DNA of 37,726 nt from Methylococcaceae bacterium (GCA_947504985.1 CANNKH010000004.1:1-37726); one strand, 5' to 3'; counted from the stretch's first letter, positions 17,195 to 25,887 are shown. Numbers and translations are program-made. Notes: generated from the sequence alone by a model not told the origin.

Positions 17195-19207
17195 CTAATC
17201 TTTAACAAACAAAGCATCGACAAATGTTTCCGCATCAAAATCCTGCAGATCATCAATACCTTCACCGATACCTATATAACGAATAGGAATGCCTGATTGC
17301 CCAGCTAACGCAAAAATAACGCCACCTTTTGCTGTGCCATCAAGCTTAGTTAAAACTAAACCGGTTAGTGCGACCGTTTCATTAAACAGTTTTGCCTGGG
17401 ACAAAGCATTTTGTCCGGTACCTGCATCAAGTACCAACAACACCTCATGCGGCGCGGTTTCATCAAGCTTGCCCATAATACGTTTTACTTTTTTCAGCTC
17501 ATCCATCAAATTTGCTTTAGTGTGCAACCGACCTGCGGTATCGGCGATCAGCACATCGATGCCTTTGGCTTGGGCAGACTGCACACCATCATAGATCACC
17601 GATGCTGAATCTGCACCAGTATGCTGAGCCACAACATGAATACCATTACGCTCACCCCAAGTTTGTAATTGTTCAACTGCTGCTGCTCTAAAGGTATCAC
17701 CAGCGGCTAACATCACGCTATGCCCTTGCGCTTGTAAGCGTCTAGCTAACTTGCCAATAGTCGTTGTTTTACCTGCACCGTTAACGCCAACTACCAAAAT
17801 AACAAACGGCTTATCCTGCTTGGGAATTTGCAACGGTATGCTGCACGGCTTAAGAATCCTCAGCAACTCCTGTTTCAATGCCGCAGACAATAGCGCTGTA
17901 TCTTTTAACTGGTGTCGATCAAGATGTTGCGTCAATCTGCTGATAATTTCCGTTGTCACCGTAATACCTATGTCGGCCATTAACAAGCTGGCTTCAAGAT
18001 CTTCCAGCAGATCATCAGTATCTTGTCGTCCTAGTGACAAATTAGCTAGCAGACCACCTAGTCCAGAGCGAGTGCGCTTTAGCTGCGATTTAAGACGTAA
18101 ATACAACGTTTCAGGCGCAGGCTCTATATAAGGAGCAACATCTGGAACGGTTGCTAGCGTGTCAACAGGAAAATCTACGAAAGGGGAATACTCTACCTTA
18201 TCAACAGTAACTTCGCCTACTGTGCCCACAAATCCATATCGACTATAAAAGCCGATGGCAATCAAGGGTAACATCAAAAGAGCGGCAATAGTGTGATGCG
18301 CTAATGTCACCCATAAAGGCAACATCAATTTATAACCAATACTGCCTAAACCGATTTGCACAAACAATAATGCACTTAACCATAGACCTGCTGTTCTTAC
18401 TGATCTAGGAGCGGCTGTTGACAACGAAGCAAATGCCAACAGTGTCAGCACAATAAAACATAGCAACGCGCCCACTCTATGCAACCAATTTATTGCCACT
18501 TGAGCGCTGGCTGAAATATCACCGGTATAGCCTGTTAATGCGTCATGCACTATTGCCAATACATTCAACGCATTCTGATAGTCTGCGGCAGGCCACCACT
18601 GACCATTACACTGAGGAAAATCAGCACAGGCTAAAGCCGCGTGATTCACACTTACCCACACGCCAAGCTTAATTTGTACCCATAAAACCAATATGGCAAA
18701 TAACACAACAGTCAACGGGACAGTACGCCCCGTTGTTATCGGGACAGCCGAGCCACAGCATAAATAGAGCCAGAACATTAGCCAGAAGCTAATCATTCCC
18801 AGCAGTAAATTAGCAGCTGCAATCGTCGGCAGCATTAGTGCGTCAGGCATCCATACATTCAATAACACCTGTAAGGCCACTAATAAAAATAGACCAGAAA
18901 TTGTTAATATTACCGATAAACGATAGTTTTTCCCGCACCAGCCAAGCACACCCAACATAGAAATCAATAACACCAAACCTGCAATCAAGTAACGATACAG
19001 CATGTCCTTACCGGCATCGAAAAGAGCAAATATTTGTTCAAGCATGAGTGGTAGTTTTTGATCGTACTTATCACTGATAACTACGCTTCCATAACATTCC
19101 GCCCAGCCAGGGCATCCCTGCAAGGCATCAGATAAACGCACATAACAGCCAAATACACTAACAATTAACGCTAAAACAACGCTAAACAGAGTTACTTTTC
19201 TAAACAT
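17195..19207 (-). CDS. ftsY: Fusion of CtaA/COX15 heme A synthase-like membrane domain to SRP receptor FtsY
   Basis: One uninterrupted 670-residue frame. Residues 1-325 form an eight-helix CtaA/COX15-like domain: both cysteine loops are present (GCPGWAEC at 31-38 and ACADFPQC at 193-200), with H243 (WLHR) and H304/H305 (LAHH) in the second half. In the first half the expected EMIHR-type motif reads KDMLYR (Y71) and the second expected His is near N133, so that heme site looks lost. Residues 325-365 are an acidic linker. Residues 366-460 are the FtsY N domain, and 465-670 the G domain with GVNGAGKTTT (474-482), DTAGR (556-560), TKLD (620-623) and the C-terminal GEGIDDLQDF. No separate ftsY start is obvious. 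The gene lies between the oxidase assembly genes and ftsE-ftsX. It probably acts as a membrane-anchored SRP receptor; whether the CtaA half still makes heme A is open. Confidence 0.9.
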   Translation of the reverse strand: MFRKVTLFSVVLALIVSVFGCYVRLSDALQGCPGWAECYGSVVISDKYDQKLPLMLEQIFALFDAGKDMLYRYLIAGLVLLISMLGVLGWCGKNYRLSVILTISGLFLLVALQVLLNVWMPDALMLPTIAAANLLLGMISFWLMFWLYLCCGSAVPITTGRTVPLTVVLFAILVLWVQIKLGVWVSVNHAALACADFPQCNGQWWPAADYQNALNVLAIVHDALTGYTGDISASAQVAINWLHRVGALLCFIVLTLLAFASLSTAAPRSVRTAGLWLSALLFVQIGLGSIGYKLMLPLWVTLAHHTIAALLMLPLIAIGFYSRYGFVGTVGEVTVDKVEYSPFVDFPVDTLATVPDVAPYIEPAPETLYLRLKSQLKRTRSGLGGLLANLSLGRQDTDDLLEDLEASLLMADIGITVTTEIISRLTQHLDRHQLKDTALLSAALKQELLRILKPCSIPLQIPKQDKPFVILVVGVNGAGKTTTIGKLARRLQAQGHSVMLAAGDTFRAAAVEQLQTWGERNGIHVVAQHTGADSASVIYDGVQSAQAKGIDVLIADTAGRLHTKANLMDELKKVKRIMGKLDETAPHEVLLVLDAGTGQNALSQAKLFNETVALTGLVLTKLDGTAKGGVIFALAGQSGIPIRYIGIGEGIDDLQDFDAETFVDALFVKD

Positions 19208-19221
19208 TTTATTTTCTTCTG

Positions 19222-19959
19222 TTATCCAATTTGTGAAATTCTTAGCAAATGCATGAGATCACTTTTTACTTTGTAGGGATCAAATCCGGGTTCGTATTGC
19301 ATCATTAAATTACCCAACGGATCCATTAAAAAAATCATGCCGTCAGGTATGCTACCTTTTCTAATACGTTGCAATTTATCAACAAGCATTGGACTAGGCT
19401 TGACTCTGATTAGATCGGAACCGAGTGCAAATTCACGATTTTCGTTACCTATCAATTTTGATACCAGTGCTTCGTCGATTAGATTTTCTTCGCGCTGCAA
19501 GCTCAGGAAAAGAGCAGTATCATCATTTTTTTCTGTTGGACGCAGCCTCCATAACAGCGCATCTTTAAGCCACCATTGCTTTGCCGTTTCAAGCGAAACG
19601 TCATTCAAAACGATGACGACACGACGGGTACGCGACAAATCCTTGTTTAACATCAGCCGCAGTTGTCTGGTTTTAAGCATAGCGTCCATACAGATTTGAT
19701 TACAGCCTTTCGCTGGAACGACATTGACCATTAGCCAGTGTCCGGTAAGTTCAGCAATATTATTTGTCGAAAATTCATCAAACCCGACAAAATCGCTACG
19801 TTCAGTTGAAACAGCGGGCGTTATCAGCTCGCCATTATTGACATGATTTTTTAATAACGCTGAATTTTCCCTTAATCCCCAAGCAATTAAAAAAGGGATA
19901 ATAGACATCCCAAAAATGGCCAGAATTAACAGTTGATTTTTTTTTTGCTGATTAATCAT
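19222..19959 (-). CDS. Membrane-anchored SCO-like protein with CxxxC motif, oxidase locus
   Basis: A 245-residue protein with one N-terminal membrane helix (residues about 9-28, LLILAIFGMSIIPFLIAWGL) and the rest outside the cytoplasm. Residues 75-120 (WLMVNVVPAKGCNQICMDAML...RRVVIVL) have a thioredoxin/SCO-like look with C86 and C90 in a CxxxC arrangement, as in SCO copper chaperones. The later SCO histidine is not clear. Relatives occupy the same place between SURF1 and ctaA in Pseudomonas-type cox clusters. It may help copper or thiol handling during oxidase assembly. It overlaps the SURF1 gene by 8 nt. Confidence 0.72.
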   Translation of the reverse strand: MINQQKKNQLLILAIFGMSIIPFLIAWGLRENSALLKNHVNNGELITPAVSTERSDFVGFDEFSTNNIAELTGHWLMVNVVPAKGCNQICMDAMLKTRQLRLMLNKDLSRTRRVVIVLNDVSLETAKQWWLKDALLWRLRPTEKNDDTALFLSLQREENLIDEALVSKLIGNENREFALGSDLIRVKPSPMLVDKLQRIRKGSIPDGMIFLMDPLGNLMMQYEPGFDPYKVKSDLMHLLRISQIG

Positions 19960-20659
19960 TTTTTTTAAAACTATACCAAGTAAAGAGTGCCATAAGCGTC
20001 AATGCCAGCACCAGCCATTGAACCGCATAGGCGATATGTTGTTCGGGTGACATGACCGTTGTTGCCTGCCATTTCCGTTTAAACCCGTTTGGAGCATTTT
20101 CATCCAGTTCTACCTGAAACGGAAATAAGGCATAACCCAGTTTCTTCGCCAAAATCTCGCCATCAACCACCTGTACAACCGACGGCCAAGTAATTGTAGG
20201 TATTTCTGCGCCCGGTAATTTTACACCGACACTCGGAAACCTATTAATCCTCCCATTAATCGTCACCAGCCCCCTGTTAACCGATATTTCCGGCAACACA
20301 CTCCGGCTATAAGTCAGCGGAATCCATCCCCTATTCACCAAAACAGCTTTGGCCTCATCCTGCAATAGCAATGGGGTTAGTACAAAATACCCTGGTTTTC
20401 CACTGCTAATTTGATTATCTATCAAAAATTGGTGTGCTGTATCGTAATGACCGATGACTTGTACTTTTTTGTACCTTAAATTTTGCGCATCATCAAAAGC
20501 AGTATTTGATAAGTTAATTATTGCTGTATTGGCTGATTGTTCCTGCTGATGAAGTAATGCACGCTTTTCTACTGACCGATGCCATTGCCAATTGCTTAAG
20601 GTAAGCAGCAGCGCCAATAAACAAAGCATGGCCAATGTTGGGATAATTTTAAACGTCAT
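19952..20659 (-). CDS. SURF1-family cytochrome oxidase assembly protein
   Basis: A 235-residue inner-membrane protein with one helix at each end (MLCLLALLLTLSNWQW near the N-terminus and LVLALTLMALFTWYSF near the C-terminus) and a periplasmic domain between them. The phrases LTLSNWQWHRSVEKRALL, VLVNRGWIPL and PEQHIAYAVQWLVLA are typical of SURF1. It assists heme insertion into oxidase subunit I. It is divergent from the small twin-helix gene (85-bp gap) and so probably starts its own transcript SURF1-SCO-like-ctaA/ftsY. Confidence 0.92.
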   Translation of the reverse strand: MTFKIIPTLAMLCLLALLLTLSNWQWHRSVEKRALLHQQEQSANTAIINLSNTAFDDAQNLRYKKVQVIGHYDTAHQFLIDNQISSGKPGYFVLTPLLLQDEAKAVLVNRGWIPLTYSRSVLPEISVNRGLVTINGRINRFPSVGVKLPGAEIPTITWPSVVQVVDGEILAKKLGYALFPFQVELDENAPNGFKRKWQATTVMSPEQHIAYAVQWLVLALTLMALFTWYSFKKND

Positions 20660-20744
20660 GATAATTATGTGTTCCCCATTAATTTATTGGCAATCTGACT
20701 CAGATAACCGAAAATACCCAAATTTACAATCAGGCATCTTTATT

Positions 20745-21002
20745 ATGGTCGTCAAAAGTATTGCTATTGCAGTTTTTATCTTCATTATTATTAGCTTAGG
20801 TCTCGCACTGTTCAATTTAGTTAAAAGTAAAGACCAAAAACAATCTGAAAAGATAGTCAAGGCGCTAACTTTTCGCATTACCCTATCAATCATTCTGTTT
20901 ATTTTTATTTTTATTGCATTGAGTACAGGATTACTTCGTCCACAAGGGATAGGCGCGCATTTAAAAGTACAAAAACCAGCAATATCAGAACACATCAAAT
21001 AA
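20745..21002 (+). CDS. DUF2909-like twin transmembrane protein
   Basis: An 85-residue protein starting at MVVKSIAIAV; the track start at 20592 adds an unlikely 51 residues overlapping SURF1. Two membrane helices (SIAIAVFIFIIISLGLALFNLV and ITLSIILFIFIFIALSTGLL) are joined by a short charged loop (KSKDQKQSEKIVKALTFR). This is the layout of DUF2909 proteins that sit between coxC and SURF1 in many gammaproteobacteria. It is on the opposite strand from the oxidase genes. The function is unknown; it may be an oxidase accessory factor. Confidence 0.75.
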   Translation: MVVKSIAIAVFIFIIISLGLALFNLVKSKDQKQSEKIVKALTFRITLSIILFIFIFIALSTGLLRPQGIGAHLKVQKPAISEHIK

Positions 21003-21031
21003 TCATCTTGGCTTTTCTACAAATCTACAAA

Positions 21032-21068
21032 CAAAAAAAAAGCGCTGCCAAAGACAACGCTTTTTTTG
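21032..21068. terminator. Bidirectional terminator between coxC and the twin-helix gene
   Basis: An A-run of nine followed by GCGCTGCC, then a short loop and CAACGC, then seven T. The stem is imperfect but carries a strong A-run on one side and T-run on the other. It lies between two convergent stops, so it should end both transcripts. Confidence 0.75.
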
Positions 21069-21083
21069 ACATTTTTGTATACT

Positions 21084-21968
21084 TTACATGATATAAACAA
21101 AAATAAACAAGCCTAACCAAACTACGTCAACAAAATGCCAGTACCATGCCGCTGCTTCAAAGGCGAAATGATTTTCCGGTTTGAAATGACCTTTCGTGCT
21201 GCGAAAAAGAACAACACTAAGAATAATTGCACCGACACAAACATGAAAACCATGAAACCCCGTTAACATGAAAAAAGTCGAACCGTAGATGCCTGAACCT
21301 AAAGTCAACCCCATTTCGGTATAAGCTTCATGATATTCAATTGCCTGAAACGCTACGAATAAAAAGCCCAAGGCAACAGTTGCAATTAATCCTTTAATAA
21401 GTTGATCACGATTTTTTGCTAACAAACCGTGGTGCGCCCAAGTACAGGTCACACCACTTGTTAATAGAATTAGAGTATTTAAAAAAGGTAATCCCCATGC
21501 GCTCATCGACTCAAACTCACCGTTGCTGGTAGGTTTTCCGTCAACCAACTTACCTGGCCCATTGGTTGGCCAAGTTGCGTCAAAATTAGGCCATAATAGT
21601 TCTTTAGTTGCGGCACCTACACCTTCACCGCCCAGCCAAGGCACTGATAAATTACGTGTATACCAAAGTGTGCCGAAAAAAACGGCAAAAAACATTACTT
21701 CTGAAAAAATAAACCACATCATACCCATACGGAAAGAAATACCAACCTGTGAGTTATACATGCCAGTTTCACTTTCTGTCGCCTGCAAGGTAAACCAGCC
21801 ACCAAGCATAACGATGAAGATGGCAAAGCCTATCACCATCATGCTTGGCCCCACTGATGAACCATTTAAATAGTTTGCAAACCCTGCCAGTAATGTCACT
21901 AGGCCGAGTGTAGCCATAACTGGCCATGTCGCTTTATTCGGTATGTAATAAGTATCACTTGAAGACAT
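21084..21968 (-). CDS. ctaE: Cytochrome c oxidase subunit III
   Basis: A 294-residue inner-membrane subunit with about seven helices. GMMWFIFSEVMFFAVFFGTLWY carries the helix-III Glu, and GFHGFHVCVGA and WYWHFVDVVWLGLFIFVYIM are standard subunit III text. It stabilises the oxidase core and proton uptake. It is the last gene of the coxB-coxA-small peptide-ctaG-coxC run, 23 nt after ctaG. Confidence 0.95.
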   Translation of the reverse strand: MSSSDTYYIPNKATWPVMATLGLVTLLAGFANYLNGSSVGPSMMVIGFAIFIVMLGGWFTLQATESETGMYNSQVGISFRMGMMWFIFSEVMFFAVFFGTLWYTRNLSVPWLGGEGVGAATKELLWPNFDATWPTNGPGKLVDGKPTSNGEFESMSAWGLPFLNTLILLTSGVTCTWAHHGLLAKNRDQLIKGLIATVALGFLFVAFQAIEYHEAYTEMGLTLGSGIYGSTFFMLTGFHGFHVCVGAIILSVVLFRSTKGHFKPENHFAFEAAAWYWHFVDVVWLGLFIFVYIM

Positions 21969-21991
21969 AATTTTCTCCTATCCTTTCACTC

Positions 21992-22537
21992 TTATTTAGT
22001 ATTATCGGGTTTTGTATTATCAAAAAACGTATAGGCAAGCGTAATTGTTTTATATTGTTTTGGTAAATCAGGGTTTACTACAAAGCGCACTGGCATGGTT
22101 CTACCTTCTCGAGCATTAAACGTTTGTTCCGTAAAGCAAAAACACTCAGTCTTTTTAAAGTATTCAGCAGCTAAACCAGGAGAAATACTTGGAATCGCCT
22201 GAGCTTTCATGACTTTATTGGTCTTGTTTTCGGCATAAAAATTCACGGTATAGTATTCACCCGGATGAACTTTCAATTTTTTCGTTTCTGCGCGGAATAA
22301 CATCGGAGCCGCTTCATTCAGTGAAGTTATGAATTCAACGGTAATTTCCCTATTTTTATCGATAGGATAAATTATTTCCTTAACAGCCTGCGATTCAACT
22401 TTGCCATTAAGCCCAGTTATATCACACAGCACATCATAAATTGGAACCAGAGCATAGCCAAAACCAAACATTGCCACCGCAATAAGAAGTAACTTACGAA
22501 CTAGCCTAGTGTTCTTTTTCTTAATCTCTTCGTTCAT
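21992..22537 (-). CDS. ctaG: Cytochrome c oxidase assembly protein CtaG/Cox11
   Basis: A 181-residue single-helix membrane protein that delivers copper to the CuB site of subunit I. The N-terminal helix ([31 protein letters not shown]) has the conserved [12 protein letters not shown] phrase, and the copper-binding motif CFCFTEQTF is intact. Its ATG overlaps the stop of an upstream 32-residue peptide gene by 4 nt. Confidence 0.95.
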   Translation of the reverse strand: MNEEIKKKNTRLVRKLLLIAVAMFGFGYALVPIYDVLCDITGLNGKVESQAVKEIIYPIDKNREITVEFITSLNEAAPMLFRAETKKLKVHPGEYYTVNFYAENKTNKVMKAQAIPSISPGLAAEYFKKTECFCFTEQTFNAREGRTMPVRFVVNPDLPKQYKTITLAYTFFDNTKPDNTK

Positions 22538-22632
22538 TGAGAAATCGCTTTAACCACTGCAAATACATAAACGCCAATAGCAATAGCTGCCAAAAACAAT
22601 GCTGTCAAAATATTTTTTGTTTTTATATTCAT
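22534..22632 (-). CDS. 32-residue single-helix peptide of the cox operon
   Basis: Not in the ORF track. ATG at 22632 reads [20 protein letters not shown] and continues [12 protein letters not shown], then TGA, which overlaps the ctaG ATG by 4 nt. One hydrophobic helix (about residues 9-27) has a basic N-terminus, so the C-terminus is probably outside. Short single-helix proteins occur at this place (between coxA and ctaG) in other proteobacterial cox operons and are annotated as small oxidase assembly proteins. The tight overlap and position support a real gene. Confidence 0.75.
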   Translation of the reverse strand: MNIKTKNILTALFLAAIAIGVYVFAVVKAISQ

Positions 22633-22697
22633 GATTTAACCTGATACGTTATCCAATGAGGATAACGTATCCAATAACTTAAGTATCCTTCAGCCGT

Positions 22698-24317
22698 TTA
22701 AATATGCTCGGTAGGTATCACTTCAGGAGGGGTAGTAAAAGTATGGTAAGGCGGCGGAGATGGTAGTGTCCACTCCAAGCCATGCTTATGCGCATCTTCC
22801 CAAACTTCATCGGTTACTTTTTCACCAGTTCCGCCTCTAATAGTATCAATCACAATATACAAGAACAGTAACTGACTGGCACCAAAAATGAATCCACCAA
22901 TACTTGAAATCATATTCCAATCAGCAAACTGGACTGCATAATCGGGAATTCTGCGAGGCATACCTGCCAACCCTAAAAAATGCTGTGGGAAAAACAAAAT
23001 ATTTACTGAAACCACAGATAGCCAGAAATGTAATTGACCTATTTTTTCGTTATACATATTTCCAGTCCATTTAGGTAACCAGTAATAACCAGCTGCCATT
23101 AAAATAAATACGGATGCCGGAACAAGCGTGTAGTGAAAATGGGCAACGATGAAATAGGTATCATGATATTGAAAGTCTGTAGGTGCAACCGCCATCATCA
23201 AGCCTGTAAAACCACCTATCGTAAACAAAACTACAAATGCGATTGAAAACAGCATCGGTGCTTCAAAGGTCATAGCACCTTTCCACATGGTCGCTGTCCA
23301 GTTAAATACTTTAACTCCAGTTGGAATAGCAATTAACATAGTGGCGTACATGAAATATAACTCACCTGCCATCGGCATCCCTACAGTAAACATATGGTGA
23401 GCCCAAACAATAAAGGACAAAAATGCAATCGAAGCCGTGGCATAAACCATTGAACTGTAACCGAATAGAGGCTTACGAGCAAACACAGGAATAATGGTAG
23501 ATGCAACACCAAAAGTAGGTAAAATCATGATGTAAACTTCAGGATGTCCAAAAAACCAGAAAATATGCTGGTACAGAACGGGGTCCCCCCCCCCTGCAGC
23601 ATCAAAAAAGCTGGTTCCAAAAAAACGATCCGTCAACAACATCGTCACCGCGCCAGCAAATACCGGCATAACGGCAATCAAAAGGAACGCGGTAATCAAC
23701 CAAGTCCAAACAAACAGCGGCATTTTCATTAATGTCATGCCAGGAGCCCGCATGTTAAAGATAGTGGCAATGATATTGATTGCCCCCATAATTGATGAAA
23801 TACCCAACAAATGCACTGAAAAAACAGCAAAAGGCAGGGCTTTACCCGTTTGCAATACTAGTGGCGGATATAATGTCCAACCACCTGCAGGTGCACCGCC
23901 CTCCATGAACAAAGTGCTAGCCAATAACAAAACACCGGCAACTAACACCCAGAAACTCATGTTATTCATTCGCGGTAACGCCATATCTGGCGCACCAATC
24001 ATCATGGGAATCATCCAGTTAGCTAACCCAACAAAAGCGGGCATAACTGCACCAAAAACCATAACCAATGCGTGCATCGTAGTCATTGAGTTGAAAAATT
24101 TCGGTTCAACAAACTGCATACCAGGCTCAAACAACTCGGCACGAATAATCATTGCCATGATGCCGCCAACAAAAAACATCGCCAACGCAAAAAATAGGTA
24201 TAGCGTGCCGATATCTTTGTGGTTAGTGGTAATGATCCATCTTAATAATCCCTTTTCAGGACCGTGAGCATGATCATCGTGGTGATGATCATCATGTTCA
24301 TCTACAACAGCAGACAT
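22698..24317 (-). CDS. ctaD: Cytochrome c oxidase subunit I (heme-copper oxidase, aa3 type)
   Basis: A 539-residue, 12-helix catalytic subunit. Visible are [16 protein letters not shown] (CuB His, cross-linked Tyr and the A1-type Glu), WAHHMFTVG (two CuB His), [16 protein letters not shown] (heme ligands) and [17 protein letters not shown] near the N-terminus. An N-terminal His-rich tail ([14 protein letters not shown]) could bind metal. Preceded by coxB and followed by the small peptide and ctaG. A run of ten G on the coding strand encodes the Gly-Gly-Gly of DAAGGGDPV. It reduces O2 to water with proton pumping. Confidence 0.97.
   Translation of the reverse strand: MSAVVDEHDDHHHDDHAHGPEKGLLRWIITTNHKDIGTLYLFFALAMFFVGGIMAMIIRAELFEPGMQFVEPKFFNSMTTMHALVMVFGAVMPAFVGLANWMIPMMIGAPDMALPRMNNMSFWVLVAGVLLLASTLFMEGGAPAGGWTLYPPLVLQTGKALPFAVFSVHLLGISSIMGAINIIATIFNMRAPGMTLMKMPLFVWTWLITAFLLIAVMPVFAGAVTMLLTDRFFGTSFFDAAGGGDPVLYQHIFWFFGHPEVYIMILPTFGVASTIIPVFARKPLFGYSSMVYATASIAFLSFIVWAHHMFTVGMPMAGELYFMYATMLIAIPTGVKVFNWTATMWKGAMTFEAPMLFSIAFVVLFTIGGFTGLMMAVAPTDFQYHDTYFIVAHFHYTLVPASVFILMAAGYYWLPKWTGNMYNEKIGQLHFWLSVVSVNILFFPQHFLGLAGMPRRIPDYAVQFADWNMISSIGGFIFGASQLLFLYIVIDTIRGGTGEKVTDEVWEDAHKHGLEWTLPSPPPYHTFTTPPEVIPTEHI
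23585..23594. repeat. Ten-base homopolymer inside ctaD
   Basis: Ten consecutive C on the plus strand (ten G in the gene) encode Gly-Gly-Gly and the first base of Asp. A run this long inside a core respiratory gene is a slippage-prone spot and also a place where sequencing errors arise. The frame is intact as given. Confidence 0.9.
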
Positions 24318-24372
24318 AGTTTATACCTCAAAAATAGTAAAAAAAGATTGAACTGGTAAGAACATTGATCTC

Positions 24373-25887
24373 TTATTCATCATCGTCCTGTTCAGCTGGC
24401 AATGCCAATTGCAACTTTTGAATCACCGAAGGCTGCACCGCATCATTTACTGAATTACCTAAGCTATTACGGGTATAAGTGACTACCGCCGCAAAATCAG
24501 TTGCCTTTAATGCATGACCAAAACTTGGCATCATACCCTTACCGTTTAACATTAAATCAACTTGGGCATTAATATCACCCTTCACCACCACGCTACCCGT
24601 TAAAGCAGGAAACATAGGTGACATCCCCTGCCCTTCTGCCTGATGGCAAGAAGCGCAATTACTGGCATAAACGGATTTACCCAAGTTAACCAGCTCATCT
24701 TTTGACATGTCTGCGATAGGTTCAGGTTTTTCCGGCGCAACCTTAGCAGCTGGCGCTGATGATGTTTTTGGCAGCAAGTCCTGTACGGCTTTAGGCTGTA
24801 TTTCATCGCCCACCGAATTACCTAACGCATTTCTAGTATAAGTAATCACTTGGGACAACTCATCAGCTTTCAGCATCTTACCAAACGCTGGCATCCCGCC
24901 TTTACCATTTAGAACCAGATTGACCTGCGTATTAATGTCACCTTTAATTACCGCGCTACCTGTTATTGCAGGGAAAGCACCAGGCACACCTTTACCATCT
25001 GGCAAGTGACAGGTTGAGCAATTTTTGGCATAAACCGTGGCACCTTTAGTAACCAAGTCATCATGACTTTGATCGCTTAAATCCGCTCCTTTTTTCGATT
25101 CTTCCTGAGCTTTTTTTACCCACACATCATAATCAGGCTGATCCATAGCGATAACAACGATAGGCATAAAGCCATGATCTTTACCGCACAATTCGGTACA
25201 TTGACCACGGTAAGTACCTGCTTTATCAACCGAAGTCCATGCTTCGTTAATAAATCCAGGGATGGCATCTTTTTTCCAGCCCAAATCAGGTATCCACCAT
25301 GAATGGATAACATCCGCAGCAGTGAAAAGAAAACGGATTTTTTTCTTAGTTGGAATAACCAGTGGTTTATCAACATTCAACAGATAGTTAGGAACCGAAC
25401 GAGGATCTATACCAGAACCTACCTGACGTGCTTTATTGCTAGCTTCATCAAGGCTGCTGAAAAAGTGAATTCCATTATCCAGATATTCATATTCCCACTT
25501 CCATTGCCAACCCGTAACCTTGATAGACATTTCAGAATCTTGCACATCATCGAGTTCCAGCAAAGTTTTTGTTGCTGGAATCGCCATACCAATCAAAATC
25601 AAGGTAGGAATGATGGTCCAAATGATTTCCACAGTGGTATTTTCATGAAATTGCGCGGCCTGATGTCCCTTTGATTTACGGTGATGGTAAATCGAATAAA
25701 ACATCGTACCAAACACGCCAACACCTATGAATACACATATCCATAGAATTAGCATATGAAGGTCATAAATGTCATTACTGACTTTTGTAACCCCTTTCAT
25801 TAAATTGAGCGTATAGTCCGCCTGCGCTGTCCTTAAGGCTAAAGCCATCAGTATCAGACCTGCGGATAGTTGCTTTGTTTTGTTCAC
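24373..25887 (-). CDS. ctaC: Cytochrome c oxidase subunit II with two fused cytochrome c domains
   Basis: A 504-residue protein. A signal-like N-terminus is followed by two membrane helices (about 40-68 and 86-105). The CuA domain follows, with H195, C230, E232, C234, H238 and M241 in GQCTELCGKDHGFM. Two class I cytochrome c domains come next: CSTCH (290-294) with M332, and CASCH (411-415) with M453. The two c domains are near-copies (GKGGMPAFGK...TYTRNALGNSVGD and GKGMMPSFGH...TYTRNSLGNSVND), joined by a Pro/Lys/Glu linker. It starts at GTG with an AAGGGG ribosome site. It accepts electrons from cytochrome c or another donor into CuA. First gene of the oxidase operon. Confidence 0.95.
   Translation of the reverse strand: MNKTKQLSAGLILMALALRTAQADYTLNLMKGVTKVSNDIYDLHMLILWICVFIGVGVFGTMFYSIYHHRKSKGHQAAQFHENTTVEIIWTIIPTLILIGMAIPATKTLLELDDVQDSEMSIKVTGWQWKWEYEYLDNGIHFFSSLDEASNKARQVGSGIDPRSVPNYLLNVDKPLVIPTKKKIRFLFTAADVIHSWWIPDLGWKKDAIPGFINEAWTSVDKAGTYRGQCTELCGKDHGFMPIVVIAMDQPDYDVWVKKAQEESKKGADLSDQSHDDLVTKGATVYAKNCSTCHLPDGKGVPGAFPAITGSAVIKGDINTQVNLVLNGKGGMPAFGKMLKADELSQVITYTRNALGNSVGDEIQPKAVQDLLPKTSSAPAAKVAPEKPEPIADMSKDELVNLGKSVYASNCASCHQAEGQGMSPMFPALTGSVVVKGDINAQVDLMLNGKGMMPSFGHALKATDFAAVVTYTRNSLGNSVNDAVQPSVIQKLQLALPAEQDDDE

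Noticed and set aside
17195-19207. Treating ctaA and ftsY as two separate genes in one frame
   Set aside because: There is no stop codon between the domains, and no Met or clear ribosome site in the linker before the FtsY N domain, so the fusion is the plainest reading.
23737-24267. 176-residue plus-strand ORF antisense to ctaD
   Set aside because: Fully contained in the oxidase subunit I gene, with no independent evidence.
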